Counted from the stretch's first letter, positions 1 to 10,215 are shown. The stretch: DNA of 64,000 nt from an uncultured Porphyromonadaceae bacterium (GCA_947177185.1 CAMWTJ010000003.1:1-64000); one strand, 5' to 3'. The notes: generated by a model not told the origin, from the sequence alone. Numbers and translations are program-made.

Positions 1-233
1 TTCAGCTTCATCCCGAGTTCATCACAGACATATTTATTCTCAGCTGTCCGTGGCAGAAATTACCTTCGCCTCGGCCAATCGTCATGCATCTGCGTCCGCT
101 TGTTTCGGTCACAATGCAACCGCATTGCTCCCTCACTGCGCGAACACATCTGCTCGACGCTTGACCGCCCCAGCGTTAACAAATATTGGGGAACGGGGTC
201 TTAATAGCGGCGCCGAATTTTGGTGCGCCCATT
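1..233. other. Left-edge non-coding stretch
   Basis: No convincing gene is seen on either strand between the window edge and the first promoter. Short open frames here have no recognisable motifs, and a minus-strand reading stops at 8-10, so there is no sign of a gene running off the left edge. This is probably intergenic DNA upstream of the helicase. Confidence 0.5.
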
Positions 234-263
234 TTGCGTTTAACACATTTTGTTGTATTTTTG
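234..263 (+). promoter_or_regulatory. Bacteroidota-type promoter of the helicase gene
   Basis: TTG (234-236), 19 nt, TATTTTTG (256-263) matches the primary sigma promoter form of Bacteroidota. The expected start of transcription near 268 lies a few bases before the ATG at 273. That makes the mRNA nearly leaderless and rules against the upstream in-frame codon at 186 as the translation start. Confidence 0.7.
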
Positions 264-272
264 TTCCACGAA

Positions 273-2315
273 ATGAGCAACGATTCCGAACAGTCACGAC
301 GCATGACACTCGACGCCGACAACGCCGAGATGCTCACCGCGTGGCAGCTCGTAAAGGAAACGTCGCAATCGGTGTTCCTGACAGGCAAGGCCGGCACGGG
401 AAAAAGTACTCTGCTGCGCTATATCACACTCAACACGGCCAAAAAGCATGTGGTGCTGGCGCCCACCGGCATAGCGGCCATAAACGTGGGCGGACAGACA
501 CTGCACTCGTTTTTCCGCCTGCCGTTCAAGCCCACCATGCCCGACGACCCCGATTTCGCCGCGCGCATCCTTCGCAAGCGCATGCGCTACGGCAAGGAAC
601 TCATAAAGCTGCTGAAGCAGCTCGAGCTCATCATCATCGACGAGATATCAATGGTGCGGGCCGACACCATAGACTTCATAGACAAGTTGCTGCGCGTATA
701 TTGCGGCGACATGAGGCGCCCATTTGCCGGCAAGCAGCTGCTGATGGTGGGCGATGTGTTTCAGCTGGAGCCTGTGGTCACGGCCGACACGCGCGACATC
801 ATAGCGCGCACGTATGGCACGCCCTATTTCTTCAACGCGCAGGTGTTTCGCGAGATGGCCCTTGTGCCCGTGGAGCTGCGCAAAGTGTACCGGCAGACCG
901 ACGCCGGATTCGTAGGGCTGCTCGACCGCGTGCGCGACGGCCACCCCACCCCGGCCGACCTGCACACCATCAACAGCCGCCTTACCACGCGCGACGCGGT
1001 GTACGACCGCCCGGCCGAATCGGGCGAGCTGCCCGTCACCATAGCCACCCGCCGCGACCTCGTGGACAGCATCAACTCCGAGCGGCTGGCCGCACTGCGC
1101 TCACCCGCGGTCACCTTCCGCGGCAGCATAGAGGGCGATTTTCCCGAGTCGTCGCTGCCCACCGACCTCGAGCTCACACTCAAAACGGGCGCGCAGGTGA
1201 TGTTTGTGCGCAACGACCCCGAGCGGCGGTGGGTCAACGGCTCCATAGGGCTTGTGGAAGACATGCCCGACGACGGCCACATAGCAGTGCGCACGTCCGA
1301 CGGCCTGCTACATTCCGTGGAGCAGGAGCGGTGGAGCAATATCCGCTACGAATACGACGAAAAGACTCATAAGATAAACGAGGTGGAGCTCGGCAGCTTC
1401 ACGCAGTATCCGCTCAAGCTCGCCTGGGCACTGACCGTGCACAAAAGCCAGGGCATGACGTTCGACAACGTGGTGCTCGATTTCGGACGCGGCGCCTTCG
1501 CCGGCGGCCAGAGCTATGTGGCGCTGAGCAGGTGCCGCAGCCTCGACGGCATACGCCTGCTGAGCACACTGGCCGAGCGCGACATCTACGTGCATCCGGC
1601 CGTGGTGCAGTTCAGCCGCACGTTCAACAGCACGGAAATCATCAGCGAAGCCATAGCCTCCGCCCGCGCCGACGCCGCCCTCGCCACCGCCTCGAAAGCA
1701 TTTGCCACGGGCGACTACGCCACCGCTGTCGACAATTTCGCCATCGGAGCCGAGGCGCGGCCCGCGCTGCTGCGCTCGCCGGGCGTGCGGCGCCTTGTGG
1801 CGCGCCGACTCGGCATCATAGGCCACCTGCAGACCGAGGCCGACGAACTCCGCGCACGCCTCGCCGAAGCCGAAGCCCGCTTCCGCTCGCTGGCCGACGA
1901 ATATGTGGCCCTCGGACAGCAATGCATCGACGACGCTGCCGACTGCTCAGCCGCCATAGCCAACTACGACAAGGCCCTGCGCATCAGTCCGGGCCACGGC
2001 CCGGCCTTGCTCGGCAAAGGACGGGCGCTGGCGCTGTGCGGCGACTACGACGGCGCCGAGCGCTGTCTGCGACAGGCCGCCGACGCCGTTCCCGACGACT
2101 GGCAGGCGCTGGCTGCGCTGGCCGACATATACATGGCCTCGCACGCCGGGGCCGAAGCACTCGACTGCCTGCTGCAGGCGCTGGAGGCCGCTCCGGCCGA
2201 AGTGCAGCTGCACGACTCGCTCGCGACACTATACGACTCGCTCGACATGCCCGACGACGCTGAGATACACCGCGACGCCGCCGCACGCCTGCGCCGAAAA
2301 AAACGAAAGAAATAA
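273..2315 (+). CDS. PIF1/RecD-like SF1 helicase with C-terminal TPR domain
   Basis: A 680-residue superfamily 1 DNA helicase of the PIF1-like AAA type, expected to unwind DNA in the cytoplasm. Residues 38-46 form Walker A (GKAGTGKST), residues 123-124 are the DE of Walker B, and residues 389-394 (VHKSQG) followed by YVALSRC near 418-424 are the late helicase motifs. After about residue 490 the protein changes to alanine-rich tetratricopeptide-like repeats that run to the end, an addition that may mediate protein contacts. The ATG at 273 is preferred because the promoter ends at 263. Upstream in-frame readings would start before transcription. The biological substrate cannot be inferred from the sequence. 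Confidence 0.88.
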   Translation: MSNDSEQSRRMTLDADNAEMLTAWQLVKETSQSVFLTGKAGTGKSTLLRYITLNTAKKHVVLAPTGIAAINVGGQTLHSFFRLPFKPTMPDDPDFAARILRKRMRYGKELIKLLKQLELIIIDEISMVRADTIDFIDKLLRVYCGDMRRPFAGKQLLMVGDVFQLEPVVTADTRDIIARTYGTPYFFNAQVFREMALVPVELRKVYRQTDAGFVGLLDRVRDGHPTPADLHTINSRLTTRDAVYDRPAESGELPVTIATRRDLVDSINSERLAALRSPAVTFRGSIEGDFPESSLPTDLELTLKTGAQVMFVRNDPERRWVNGSIGLVEDMPDDGHIAVRTSDGLLHSVEQERWSNIRYEYDEKTHKINEVELGSFTQYPLKLAWALTVHKSQGMTFDNVVLDFGRGAFAGGQSYVALSRCRSLDGIRLLSTLAERDIYVHPAVVQFSRTFNSTEIISEAIASARADAALATASKAFATGDYATAVDNFAIGAEARPALLRSPGVRRLVARRLGIIGHLQTEADELRARLAEAEARFRSLADEYVALGQQCIDDAADCSAAIANYDKALRISPGHGPALLGKGRALALCGDYDGAERCLRQAADAVPDDWQALAALADIYMASHAGAEALDCLLQALEAAPAEVQLHDSLATLYDSLDMPDDAEIHRDAAARLRRKKRKK

Positions 2316-2335
2316 CACACCCCCCATCATAGCTC

Positions 2336-4270
2336 ATGATAAACTCCGGATTCCTGCGCGTGGCGGCGGCCACGCCCAAAGTAGCACTCGCCGACCCCGC
2401 GGCCAACGCCCGCTGCATATGCGCCATGCTCGACACTCTCCGACACGACTGCCCCGACGTGGTAGTGTTTCCCGAGATGTGCGTCACTGGCTACAGCTGC
2501 GCCGACCTCTTCCACAACACGACCCTGCTGGACGCAGCGCTCGAGGCGCTCGGCGACATAGCACGCGCCACGGCGGACTATCCCGCGCTCGTGTTCGTAG
2601 GCATGCCGCTGCGCGCGGGCGGCGCTCTCTACAACTGCGCCGTGGCCATAGCCGGAGGCCACCCTGTGGGCGTGGTGCCCAAGACATATGTGCCCAATTA
2701 CAACGAGTTCTACGAAAAGCGCTGGTGGGCTGAAGCCCCGCAGGACATGCTCACAGTGAGCCTGCAGGGACGCGACGTGCCGTTCGGCACCCGCCAGCTT
2801 TTCGCCTGCGGCGACGCGCTCGTGGGCGCCGAAATCTGCGAGGACCTCTGGACACCCGCGCCGCCGAGCTGTTTCGCGGCCATGGCCGGCGCACACCTCG
2901 TGGTGAACCTCTCGGCGAGCAACGACCTCATAGGCAAATACCAGTATCTGCGCTCGCTGATAGCGCAGCAGTCGGCCCGATGCAACTGCGCCTACGCCTA
3001 TGCCTCGGCCGGCTACGGCGAATCGTCCACCGACCTCGTGTTCGACGGCAAAGCCATCGTGGCGGAACGCGGCTCCATACTCGCCGCGACAGCACGCTGG
3101 CAGCACGACAGCAGCTACAGCATAGCCGACGTGGACCTCTGCGCCATAGAGCGCGACCGCATGCACACGGGCTCGTGGCACGACTGCGCCCGCCGCACCG
3201 GCAGCCACGGCTACGCCACAGTGCCTGCCACAACGCCCGCCCTGCGCCCCGACCCGCTGCAGTACCGCGCCATCGACCCGCATCCCTTCGTGCCCGCCGA
3301 CGACGCCAACCTCGCGGCGCGCTGCGACGAGATTCTCAACATACAGGTGGCCGCACTGTGCCGGCGCCTGGAAGCCACCGGGTGCAGGAGCCTCGTAGTC
3401 GGCATAAGCGGCGGACTCGACTCCACGCTCGCGCTGCTCGTGGCCGTGGCCGCGTTCGACCGCCTGTCGCTGCCGCGCGAGGGCATCACCGGCATCACCA
3501 TGCCCGGATTCGGCACCACATCGCGCACCCGCGGCAACGCCATGCGCCTCATGAAGCTGCTGGGCATATCGGTGCGCGAAATCAGCATCGCGGCGGCCGT
3601 GACGCAGCATTTCTCCGACATAGGCCACGACCCTGCCTCGCACGACGTAACCTACGAAAACTCGCAGGCACGCGAACGCACACAGATACTGATGGACGTG
3701 GCCAACCAGACCGGCGGCATGGTGCTGGGCACCGGCGACCTCTCCGAGCTCGCGCTCGGATGGGCCACATACAACGGCGACCACATGTCTATGTACGGCG
3801 TGAACGCAGGCGTGCCCAAGACTCTCGTGGCGCATCTCGTGGCCTACTTCGCTCGCACCGCCTCCTCGGCCGGCGTGCGCGACACGCTGCTCGACATCGT
3901 GGACACACCCATATCGCCGGAGCTGCTGCCGCCCACAGCCGACGGAAAGATAGCCCAGGTGACGGAGGATTTCGTGGGCCCCTACGAGCTGCACGATTTC
4001 TTCCTGTACTACATGCTGCGCTACGGCTTCGGACCCGAGCGGGTGTTCGCGATGGCCCGCAAGGCGTTCGACGGCGCCTACGACAGCACCACGATAGCGC
4101 GGTGGCTGCGCACGTTCTACCGCCGCTTCTTCGCCCAGCAGTTCAAACGCTCGTGTCTGCCCGACGGTCCCAAAGTAGGCTCCGTGTGCCTCTCGCCCCG
4201 CGGCGACTGGCGCATGCCCTCCGACGCCACCGCCGCCCTGTGGCTCGAGCGCTGCGCCACCCCGGAGTAG
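2336..4270 (+). CDS. nadE: Glutamine-dependent NAD+ synthetase
   Basis: A 644-residue two-domain enzyme that converts nicotinic acid adenine dinucleotide, ATP and glutamine to NAD+. The N-terminal nitrilase-type glutaminase domain carries the expected Glu-Lys-Cys triad at E47, K116 and C168. The C-terminal ATP pyrophosphatase domain has the P-loop SGGLDS at 358-363. Length and domain order are normal for the glutamine-hydrolysing form, so ammonia is channelled from the first domain to the second. It begins 20 nt after the helicase stop and is probably co-transcribed with it. All key residues are present. Confidence 0.96.
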   Translation: MINSGFLRVAAATPKVALADPAANARCICAMLDTLRHDCPDVVVFPEMCVTGYSCADLFHNTTLLDAALEALGDIARATADYPALVFVGMPLRAGGALYNCAVAIAGGHPVGVVPKTYVPNYNEFYEKRWWAEAPQDMLTVSLQGRDVPFGTRQLFACGDALVGAEICEDLWTPAPPSCFAAMAGAHLVVNLSASNDLIGKYQYLRSLIAQQSARCNCAYAYASAGYGESSTDLVFDGKAIVAERGSILAATARWQHDSSYSIADVDLCAIERDRMHTGSWHDCARRTGSHGYATVPATTPALRPDPLQYRAIDPHPFVPADDANLAARCDEILNIQVAALCRRLEATGCRSLVVGISGGLDSTLALLVAVAAFDRLSLPREGITGITMPGFGTTSRTRGNAMRLMKLLGISVREISIAAAVTQHFSDIGHDPASHDVTYENSQARERTQILMDVANQTGGMVLGTGDLSELALGWATYNGDHMSMYGVNAGVPKTLVAHLVAYFARTASSAGVRDTLLDIVDTPISPELLPPTADGKIAQVTEDFVGPYELHDFFLYYMLRYGFGPERVFAMARKAFDGAYDSTTIARWLRTFYRRFFAQQFKRSCLPDGPKVGSVCLSPRGDWRMPSDATAALWLERCATPE

Positions 4271-4312
4271 CGCGCCGACGCTGCCCGATTTTCATATATG
4301 CACTTTTTTTGT

Positions 4313-4320
4313 TAATTTTG
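4313..4320 (+). promoter_or_regulatory. Probable -7 element of the small protein-dxs-trkA-trkH operon
   Basis: TAATTTTG matches TAnnTTTG and ends six bases before the next start codon, which implies a very short leader. The TTG normally found about 20 nt upstream is degenerate (TTT near 4290). Confidence 0.5.
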
Positions 4321-4326
4321 CGCAGT

Positions 4327-4515
4327 ATGACAATGAAAAAATCTACGATAGCCGGACTCATCCTCCTGTTCCTGCTCTGGCTGGGACTCGTGGTCCTGAT
4401 TATTGCAGGCACCCCGCGATTCACTCTCTACACCGCTTTCGTGATTGTAGCCTCGGGCATAATCATCTTCGTTCCGCTCTATCGCAAATATTTTAAGGAC
4501 AACAAGCATAAGTGA
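4327..4515 (+). CDS. Small two-helix membrane protein
   Basis: A 62-residue protein with two hydrophobic segments (about residues 8-27 and 33-50) and a basic C-terminus ending in Lys-His-Lys, so it should sit in the inner membrane with a positive cytoplasmic tail. No catalytic motif is seen and the family is not recognised. It is supported as a gene by the TAATTTTG element just upstream and by a one-base stop/start overlap with dxs (TGATG at 4513-4517). It is the first gene of a tight operon with dxs, trkA and trkH. Function unknown. Confidence 0.7.
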   Translation: MTMKKSTIAGLILLFLLWLGLVVLIIAGTPRFTLYTAFVIVASGIIIFVPLYRKYFKDNKHK

Positions 4516-6443
4516 TGCCTACCGCTCCCAACAATATGCCAAACCTGCTCTCCGCCATAGAATCGCCTGCCGACGTAAGGCGGCTGTCCGTGGACCAGCT
4601 GCCGGCGCTTTGTGCCGACATACGGGCTTTCCTGATTGAATCCCTGAGCCGGAACCCCGGGCATTTCGCGTCGGGCATGGGCGCCGTAGAGCTCACCGTG
4701 GCCCTGCACTACGTGTTCAACACGCCCTACGACCGCATAGTGTGGGATGTGGGCCATCAGGCATATCCGCACAAACTGCTCACCGGGCGCCGCGACGCCT
4801 TCGCGCGCGGCAACCGCCGGCTCGACGGCATCAGCGGCTTCCCTACGCCTGCAGAAAGCGAATACGACACCTTCAGCGCCGGCCACGCCTCCAACAGCAT
4901 ATCGGCCGCCCTCGGCATGGCTTTGGCGAGCAGCCTCAAAGGCGAGTCGCCGAGGCGCAATGTGGTGGCCGTAATCGGCGACGCATCCATCAGCGGCGGC
5001 CTTGCCTTCGAAGGGCTAAACAACGCCGCCAACACGCCGAACAACCTCCTCATCATACTCAACGACAACGACATGAGCATCGACGCCAACGTCGGCTCGC
5101 TCAACTCGCACCTCGCACGCCTGACCACCTCGCAGGGCTACAACAATTTCCGCTACAAAGCATACCGCACGCTGCGCGACCTCAACATAGTGAACGAACG
5201 GCGCAAGGGCGCCATCATGAGGTTCAACAACAGCCTCAAATCGCTCATACACCGCAGCCAGAACATTTTCGAGGGACTCAACATACGCTATTTCGGACCT
5301 TTCGACGGCAACGACGTGGCGTCGGTAGTGCGCGTGCTGTCCGACATCAAGGACATGGACGGCCCGCGCATACTCCACCTGCACACCGTCAAGGGCAAGG
5401 GCTACGCGCCTGCCGAGGCCAACCCTGCGGCGTGGCACGCGCCCGGACGCTTCGACCCGGCCACCGGCAGGCGCGAGGAGGAAGCGCCCGCTACAGACGG
5501 ACGCATGAAATATCAGGACGTGTTCGGCCACACGCTGCTCGAGCTCGCCCGGCAGGACAGCTCCATAGTGGCCGTCACGGCAGCTATGGCGTCGGGCACA
5601 TCCGTCAGCATCATGCAGCGGGAGATGCCGCACCGTGTATTCGACGTGGGCATCTCGGAAGGCCACGCCGTCACCTTTGCCGGCGGCCTTGCCAAGGACG
5701 GCATGCGCCCGTTCGTGGCCATATACTCGAGCTTCCTGCAGAGGGCCTACGACCACATCATACACGACGTGGCGCTGCCGGGCCTGCCGGTCACGTTCTG
5801 CATAGACCGCGCCGGCATAGTGGGCGAGGACGGCCCCACGCACCACGGAGCGTTCGACGTAGCGTATCTGCGCACTGTGCCCGGCCTGACCATAGCCGCC
5901 CCGCGCGACGAACACTGGCTGCGGCGCCTCATGCACACGGCCGCCACAAGCTCCGAGGGCCCCATGGCCATACGCTATCCGCGCGGCAAAGGCCGCATGG
6001 ACGGCGGCTGGGACTGCCCGCTGCAGCCGGTGAGCATCGGACGCGGAGAGCGCCTGCGCGACGGCTCGGAGGCTTCCGTGCTCACCCTCGGCACCATCGC
6101 GGCCGAAGCCGCCGCTGCCATAGACTCGCTGGAGCAAAAAGGCCACAGCATAGCGCACTACGACATGGTGTTCGCCAAACCCCTCGACGACGAAATCATG
6201 CACGAGGTGGCTGCAAAAGGCCTGCCGGTAATCACCGTGGAAGACGGCATAGCCAACGGCGGAATGGGCTCGGCGGTGGCCGAGTGGCTCGCCGACCACG
6301 GCTACAGCCTTCCCGTGCGGCGCGTAGGGCTCCCCGACGCTTTCATACCGCAGGGCACTCCCGCACAACTCGCCGCGCTGTGCGGCACCGACGCTGCCGG
6401 CATCGAACGCGCCATAGCCGAAACCATTAACCGACAACACTGA
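4515..6443 (+). CDS. dxs: 1-deoxy-D-xylulose-5-phosphate synthase
   Basis: A 642-residue thiamine-diphosphate enzyme that condenses pyruvate and glyceraldehyde-3-phosphate, the first step of the MEP isoprenoid pathway. Visible features are the conserved opening [20 protein letters not shown], the histidine-containing VGHQAYPHK segment, the ThDP/Mg2+ motif beginning GD at 155-156, and the second-domain [10 protein letters not shown] segment. The ATG at 4515 overlaps the preceding stop by one base. The internal ATG at 4536 ([10 protein letters not shown]) matches the usual N-terminus of the family and is a possible alternative. The 3' end overlaps trkA by one base. Confidence 0.96.
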   Translation: MPTAPNNMPNLLSAIESPADVRRLSVDQLPALCADIRAFLIESLSRNPGHFASGMGAVELTVALHYVFNTPYDRIVWDVGHQAYPHKLLTGRRDAFARGNRRLDGISGFPTPAESEYDTFSAGHASNSISAALGMALASSLKGESPRRNVVAVIGDASISGGLAFEGLNNAANTPNNLLIILNDNDMSIDANVGSLNSHLARLTTSQGYNNFRYKAYRTLRDLNIVNERRKGAIMRFNNSLKSLIHRSQNIFEGLNIRYFGPFDGNDVASVVRVLSDIKDMDGPRILHLHTVKGKGYAPAEANPAAWHAPGRFDPATGRREEEAPATDGRMKYQDVFGHTLLELARQDSSIVAVTAAMASGTSVSIMQREMPHRVFDVGISEGHAVTFAGGLAKDGMRPFVAIYSSFLQRAYDHIIHDVALPGLPVTFCIDRAGIVGEDGPTHHGAFDVAYLRTVPGLTIAAPRDEHWLRRLMHTAATSSEGPMAIRYPRGKGRMDGGWDCPLQPVSIGRGERLRDGSEASVLTLGTIAAEAAAAIDSLEQKGHSIAHYDMVFAKPLDDEIMHEVAAKGLPVITVEDGIANGGMGSAVAEWLADHGYSLPVRRVGLPDAFIPQGTPAQLAALCGTDAAGIERAIAETINRQH

Positions 6444-7777
6444 TGAAAATCGTTATAGCCGGCGCCGGAGAGGTCGGCTCACATCTGGCCAAGCTGCTCA
6501 GCAACGAGGACCAGGACATACTCCTCATAGACGACAACGACGAGAAGCTGGCCCTTCTCGACGCCAACTACAACATCATGACGATGGCAGGCAATCCCAC
6601 GTCGTTCATGAATCTGCGCAACGCCCTGCGCGACGGCTGCGACCTGTTCATAGCCGTTACGCCATCGGAGTCGAGCAACGTGGTGGCCTGCTCCATAGCC
6701 AAAACGCTCGGCGCCGCCACCACCGTGGCGCGCATAGCCCACTACGGCTATATGGCGCCCGAAAACACGGAACCCATGAAGCAGATGGGTGTGGACCGCG
6801 TGATATACCCCGAATACCTCGCCGCACAAGAAATAATCACGGCTCTCGAGCACCCCTGGACACGATACTGGTTTGAATTCCACAACGGACAGATCATACT
6901 CGCCGGCATAAGGCTGCGCCCCGGCGCTCCGCTCATAGGCATGCAGCTCAAGGAGTTCGCGAGCACCAACCATCAGTTTCACGTAGCGGCTATCAAGCGC
7001 AACAACGAAAGCATCATTCCGCGCGGCGACGACCGCATGGAGGAAGGCGACATACTCTACGTGACCTTCACACGCGAACACACCGACACTCTCAAGGAAC
7101 TCACCGGCAAGACCGATTTCCGCGTGCGGCGCGTCGTAATCATGGGCGGCGACAAAATCGCCGTCAGGGTGTACAACCTCGGCCACGAACGCTTCCGTTT
7201 CAAAATAATCGACAGCAACCGCGACGTGTGCCACATGCTGCCCTCGAAATGCCCCGACGCTGAAATCATAATGGCCGACGCGCGCGACCCCGAGATGTGG
7301 ACCGAAACAGGCATCGACAACGCCGACGCCTTCATAGCCCTCACCGGCAGCGCCGAAACCAACATACTCGCGTGCATGGCCGCCAAAGACATGGGCGTGA
7401 AACGAACCGTGGCCGAAGTGGAAAACCTTCAGTTCATATCCCTGGCCGAAGGCATGAACATAGGCAAGGTAATAAACAAGAAACTGCTCGCCAGCAGCAG
7501 CATATTCCAGCTCATGCTCGACGCCGACGCCTCGTCGGCCAAATGCCTCGCGCTCACCGACGCCGAGGTGGCCGAGCTTGAGGTGCGCCCGGGCTCACGC
7601 ATCACGCACGCGCCGGTGAAGGACCTCAACCTGCCGCGCTCCATGACCCTCGCCGCACTCATACGCGACGGCCACGGCATGCTGATAGGCGGCAACACGC
7701 ACATACAGGCCGGCGACCGCGTGCTCGTGTTCTTCCTTCAGGGAGCGATTCACAAAGTAGAACGACTCTTCAGCTGA
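6443..7777 (+). CDS. trkA: Trk potassium uptake regulator TrkA
   Basis: A 444-residue cytoplasmic, nucleotide-binding gating subunit of a Trk K+ transporter. It has the duplicated RCK plan of full-length TrkA. The first Rossmann domain begins with GAGEVGSHLA near residue 7 and is followed by a TrkA-C domain. The second Rossmann domain begins around VVIMGGDKIAVRV near residue 230 and is followed by a second TrkA-C. It starts in a one-base overlap with dxs and ends in a one-base overlap with trkH, so the subunits are translationally coupled. Confidence 0.94.
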   Translation: MKIVIAGAGEVGSHLAKLLSNEDQDILLIDDNDEKLALLDANYNIMTMAGNPTSFMNLRNALRDGCDLFIAVTPSESSNVVACSIAKTLGAATTVARIAHYGYMAPENTEPMKQMGVDRVIYPEYLAAQEIITALEHPWTRYWFEFHNGQIILAGIRLRPGAPLIGMQLKEFASTNHQFHVAAIKRNNESIIPRGDDRMEEGDILYVTFTREHTDTLKELTGKTDFRVRRVVIMGGDKIAVRVYNLGHERFRFKIIDSNRDVCHMLPSKCPDAEIIMADARDPEMWTETGIDNADAFIALTGSAETNILACMAAKDMGVKRTVAEVENLQFISLAEGMNIGKVINKKLLASSSIFQLMLDADASSAKCLALTDAEVAELEVRPGSRITHAPVKDLNLPRSMTLAALIRDGHGMLIGGNTHIQAGDRVLVFFLQGAIHKVERLFS

Positions 7778-9255
7778 TGTACCGCCACAAAACATATCGC
7801 GTAATCAACATGCCCATGCTGCTGCGGGTGGCAGGGTGGCTCATGATGATAGAGGCGCTGTTCATGCTCATTCCTTTCGTCACATGCGTTTACTACGGCG
7901 AAAGCGACTGGAAGCCGTTTGCCGCCGTAGGCGCCTTCACAGCCGGCACAGGCTTTGCCCTCAGCCGCTACATACGCCCCAAGCACCACACCATGGGCAA
8001 GCGCGAAGGATTCCTGCTCACGGCCATGGTATGGGTGGTGTTCAGCGTCTTCGGCATGCTGCCGTTCATGTTCTGCTACCACTCCATGGACCTCAGCAAC
8101 GCCTTTTTCGAGGCAATGTCGGGCTTCACCACCACCGGGGCCTCAGTGCTGCGCGACGTCAGCCACATGAGCCACGGCGTGCACATATGGCGCGCCACCA
8201 TGCAATGGCTCGGCGGCATGGGTATCATACTTTTCACCCTCGCCGTGATTCCGATGCTCAACTCGTCCGGGGGCATGCTCATGTTCAACGCCGAAGTCAC
8301 CGGCATCACGCACGACAAGCTGCGGCCGAGAATCAGCGAAACGGCAAAAGCCCTGTGGCTGATATACATCGTGCTCACCATAATACTGATTCTGCTGCTG
8401 TGGGCCGGCCCCATGTCGCTGTTCGACAGCATATGCCACGCCTTCGGCGCCATCAGCACCGGCGGCTACAGCAACTACAACGAAGGCATAGCCATGTTCC
8501 ACTCGGTCTATGTAAAGGTGGTGCTCACCATATTCATGTTTGCCGGCGGTGTGAATTTCTCGCTCATTTTCCGCACCATGCGCGGCGAATTCGCCGCCTT
8601 GCGCCGAAACGACGTGTTTCTGACCTACGTGGGCATCATACTGTTCATGTATGCGCTCTTCGTCGTGGGCATACTCACGCAAGGCAAATGGGACGGCTGG
8701 CAGGACCTCACCATCAACCCCCTGTTTCAGATTGTGTCCACGCTGACCAGCACAGGATTCACTCCCACTAATTTCGAGTCCTGGGGTCCGCTCGTACTCG
8801 CTCTGGTCATGGCCATGATGATGTTCGGCGCGTGTGCCGGCTCCACCAGCGGCGGCGCCAAGATAGACCGCCTGCTCTTCCTTATCAAAAACTGCCGCAA
8901 CGAGATATACCGCTGCATATACCCGCACGCCATAATGTCGGTGCGCGTCAACGGACGTGTGGTCAGCCCCGATATCGTGAACAAGGTAATAGCCTTTCTC
9001 TGCATCTACATGCTCCTGATACTCCTCGGCGGCACCGTCCTCACGGGCATGGGCGTGCCCCTGATCGACGCCTTCTTCTCGGCCTTCTCCTGCATGAGCA
9101 ACACAGGCCTCGGAGCGGGCATCACTGGCTTCGGCGGCTCCTACGACATGCTTCCCGACGCAGCCAAATGGCTACTGTCGCTTCTGATGCTCACGGGACG
9201 TCTGGAAATCTTCACCGTGCTGCTGCTGTTCGCGCCCTCTTTCTGGCGCCGCTGA
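7777..9255 (+). CDS. trkH: Trk potassium uptake transmembrane protein TrkH
   Basis: A 492-residue integral membrane K+ translocating subunit with about ten hydrophobic helices. The repeated pore-loop segments typical of the Trk/Ktr/HKT superfamily are visible as TTTGAS, STGGYSN, TSTGF and SNTGLG, each placing a selectivity-filter glycine. It directly follows trkA (stop and start share one base at 7777), so the pair forms a complete Trk system. A second, Ktr-like system lies at 24.2-26.8 kb on the other strand. Confidence 0.94.
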   Translation: MYRHKTYRVINMPMLLRVAGWLMMIEALFMLIPFVTCVYYGESDWKPFAAVGAFTAGTGFALSRYIRPKHHTMGKREGFLLTAMVWVVFSVFGMLPFMFCYHSMDLSNAFFEAMSGFTTTGASVLRDVSHMSHGVHIWRATMQWLGGMGIILFTLAVIPMLNSSGGMLMFNAEVTGITHDKLRPRISETAKALWLIYIVLTIILILLLWAGPMSLFDSICHAFGAISTGGYSNYNEGIAMFHSVYVKVVLTIFMFAGGVNFSLIFRTMRGEFAALRRNDVFLTYVGIILFMYALFVVGILTQGKWDGWQDLTINPLFQIVSTLTSTGFTPTNFESWGPLVLALVMAMMMFGACAGSTSGGAKIDRLLFLIKNCRNEIYRCIYPHAIMSVRVNGRVVSPDIVNKVIAFLCIYMLLILLGGTVLTGMGVPLIDAFFSAFSCMSNTGLGAGITGFGGSYDMLPDAAKWLLSLLMLTGRLEIFTVLLLFAPSFWRR

Positions 9256-9318
9256 CATGAACATTTAATCGTTTCAAAGTGTTAGGAATCTGTAACAACA
9301 GCTAAATTCCGACACGAA

Positions 9319-9753
9319 ATGAAACCGCTCTCCATCATCCTTATCGCCATCACTGCGATGCTCGCGCCGGCCTGTTCCGACTCCGACGTATGGGATTCCG
9401 TGCCGCCGAAAATCGCAACTTTCCTCAACCGTTACTACCCCAATTCCGAACTCGCCTCGTGCACACGCACGGGCTCTGACTACCGCGTGCGCATAAAAGA
9501 CGGGCCGGGCATCACCTTCGACGCCGCCTGCGAGTGGACAGCCATAGCCGGCTATGGCGAACTGATACCGCAGGTGCTGCTGTTCGATCAGTTGCCGCCG
9601 GCACTGTACGAATACCTGCAGCAGACGGCCACCACGGCCGATGTGTACAGCCTGGAGCGCGACCGCACCACCTACACCGTAGGGCTCAAAAACACATCGG
9701 TGGTCTACGACATAGCCACCGGGTCGGTGCGCTCGCCCGTTCCGCCCGACTGA
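9319..9753 (+). CDS. PepSY-like (BLIP-fold-like) lipoprotein
   Basis: A 144-residue exported protein. Residues 1-18 form a signal peptide ending in LAPAC, a lipobox, so the mature protein should be lipidated at Cys19. The mature part contains two short alpha/beta units with PxxIxxFLxxYYPN and a later LPPALYEYLQQ, resembling the PepSY-like putative beta-lactamase-inhibitor-like family common in Bacteroidales. No enzymatic motif is visible. It follows trkH after 63 nt and precedes a small membrane protein. The role is unknown; periplasmic regulation or binding is the usual guess for the family. Confidence 0.7.
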   Translation: MKPLSIILIAITAMLAPACSDSDVWDSVPPKIATFLNRYYPNSELASCTRTGSDYRVRIKDGPGITFDAACEWTAIAGYGELIPQVLLFDQLPPALYEYLQQTATTADVYSLERDRTTYTVGLKNTSVVYDIATGSVRSPVPPD

Positions 9754-9821
9754 GCACCCATTGCTACGACAGCGACAAGAACAATAATATCAACTACATA
9801 ACCCCCAAAACTCTCTCTACT

Positions 9822-10070
9822 ATGTCTTTCCTCTGGTTTATACTCATCGGATGCGCCGCCGGATTCATCGCCGGCAAACTGACAAGCGGCTCCGGCTACG
9901 GCGTCGTGCTCAACCTTATCATCGGCATCGTGGGCGGCATCCTCGGCGGAGTGCTGTTCGGAATACTCGGTATTCACACCGACAGCATCATCGGAAGCCT
10001 CATCACATCCGTGGTGGGCGCCATAGTGCTGCTCTGGATATACTCCTGGCTCGCTCGCCGGCGCCGCTGA
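9822..10070 (+). CDS. GlsB/YeaQ/YmgE-type stress-response membrane protein
   Basis: An 82-residue inner-membrane protein with three hydrophobic helices. Glycine-rich segments (GFIAGKLTSGSGYG and a GGILGGVLFGILGI block) match the transglycosylase-associated or GlsB/YeaQ family, a widespread small protein often induced by stress, with no known enzymatic activity. The ATG at 9822 gives the family's usual length. A strong terminator follows at 10098-10143. Confidence 0.85.
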   Translation: MSFLWFILIGCAAGFIAGKLTSGSGYGVVLNLIIGIVGGILGGVLFGILGIHTDSIIGSLITSVVGAIVLLWIYSWLARRRR

Positions 10071-10097
10071 CGCGCTCCGGCAGCCACCGTACTCCCC

Positions 10098-10143
10098 CAC
10101 CGTGCACACCCGGCCTCCGACGCCGCGTGTGCACGGTGTTTTT
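10098..10143 (+). terminator. Rho-independent terminator
   Basis: A perfect 12-bp stem (CACCGTGCACAC at 10098-10109 with GTGTGCACGGTG at 10127-10138), a 17-nt loop and a TTTTT run. It separates the upstream genes from parC. Confidence 0.88.
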
Positions 10144-10187
10144 ATGCATTTTTGCACGCCGGCGTCCTATTTTTGCAAAAAAATGCT

Positions 10188-10195
10188 TAACTTTG
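10188..10195 (+). promoter_or_regulatory. Probable -7 element of the parC operon
   Basis: TAACTTTG fits TAnnTTTG and lies 20 nt before the parC ATG, downstream of a terminator. No TTG is found at the usual 19-22 nt spacing, so the assignment rests on the -7 box and position. Confidence 0.5.
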
Positions 10196-10215
10196 TAGGT
10201 ATAACCTCAATAACT

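Noticed and set aside
50..1372. A 440-codon plus-strand frame overlapping the helicase
   Set aside because: It is an Arg/His-rich out-of-frame reading of the helicase gene and starts before the promoter.
2327..3994. A 555-codon open frame antisense to nadE
   Set aside because: NadE is complete with its full catalytic set; the antisense frame has no features of a real protein.
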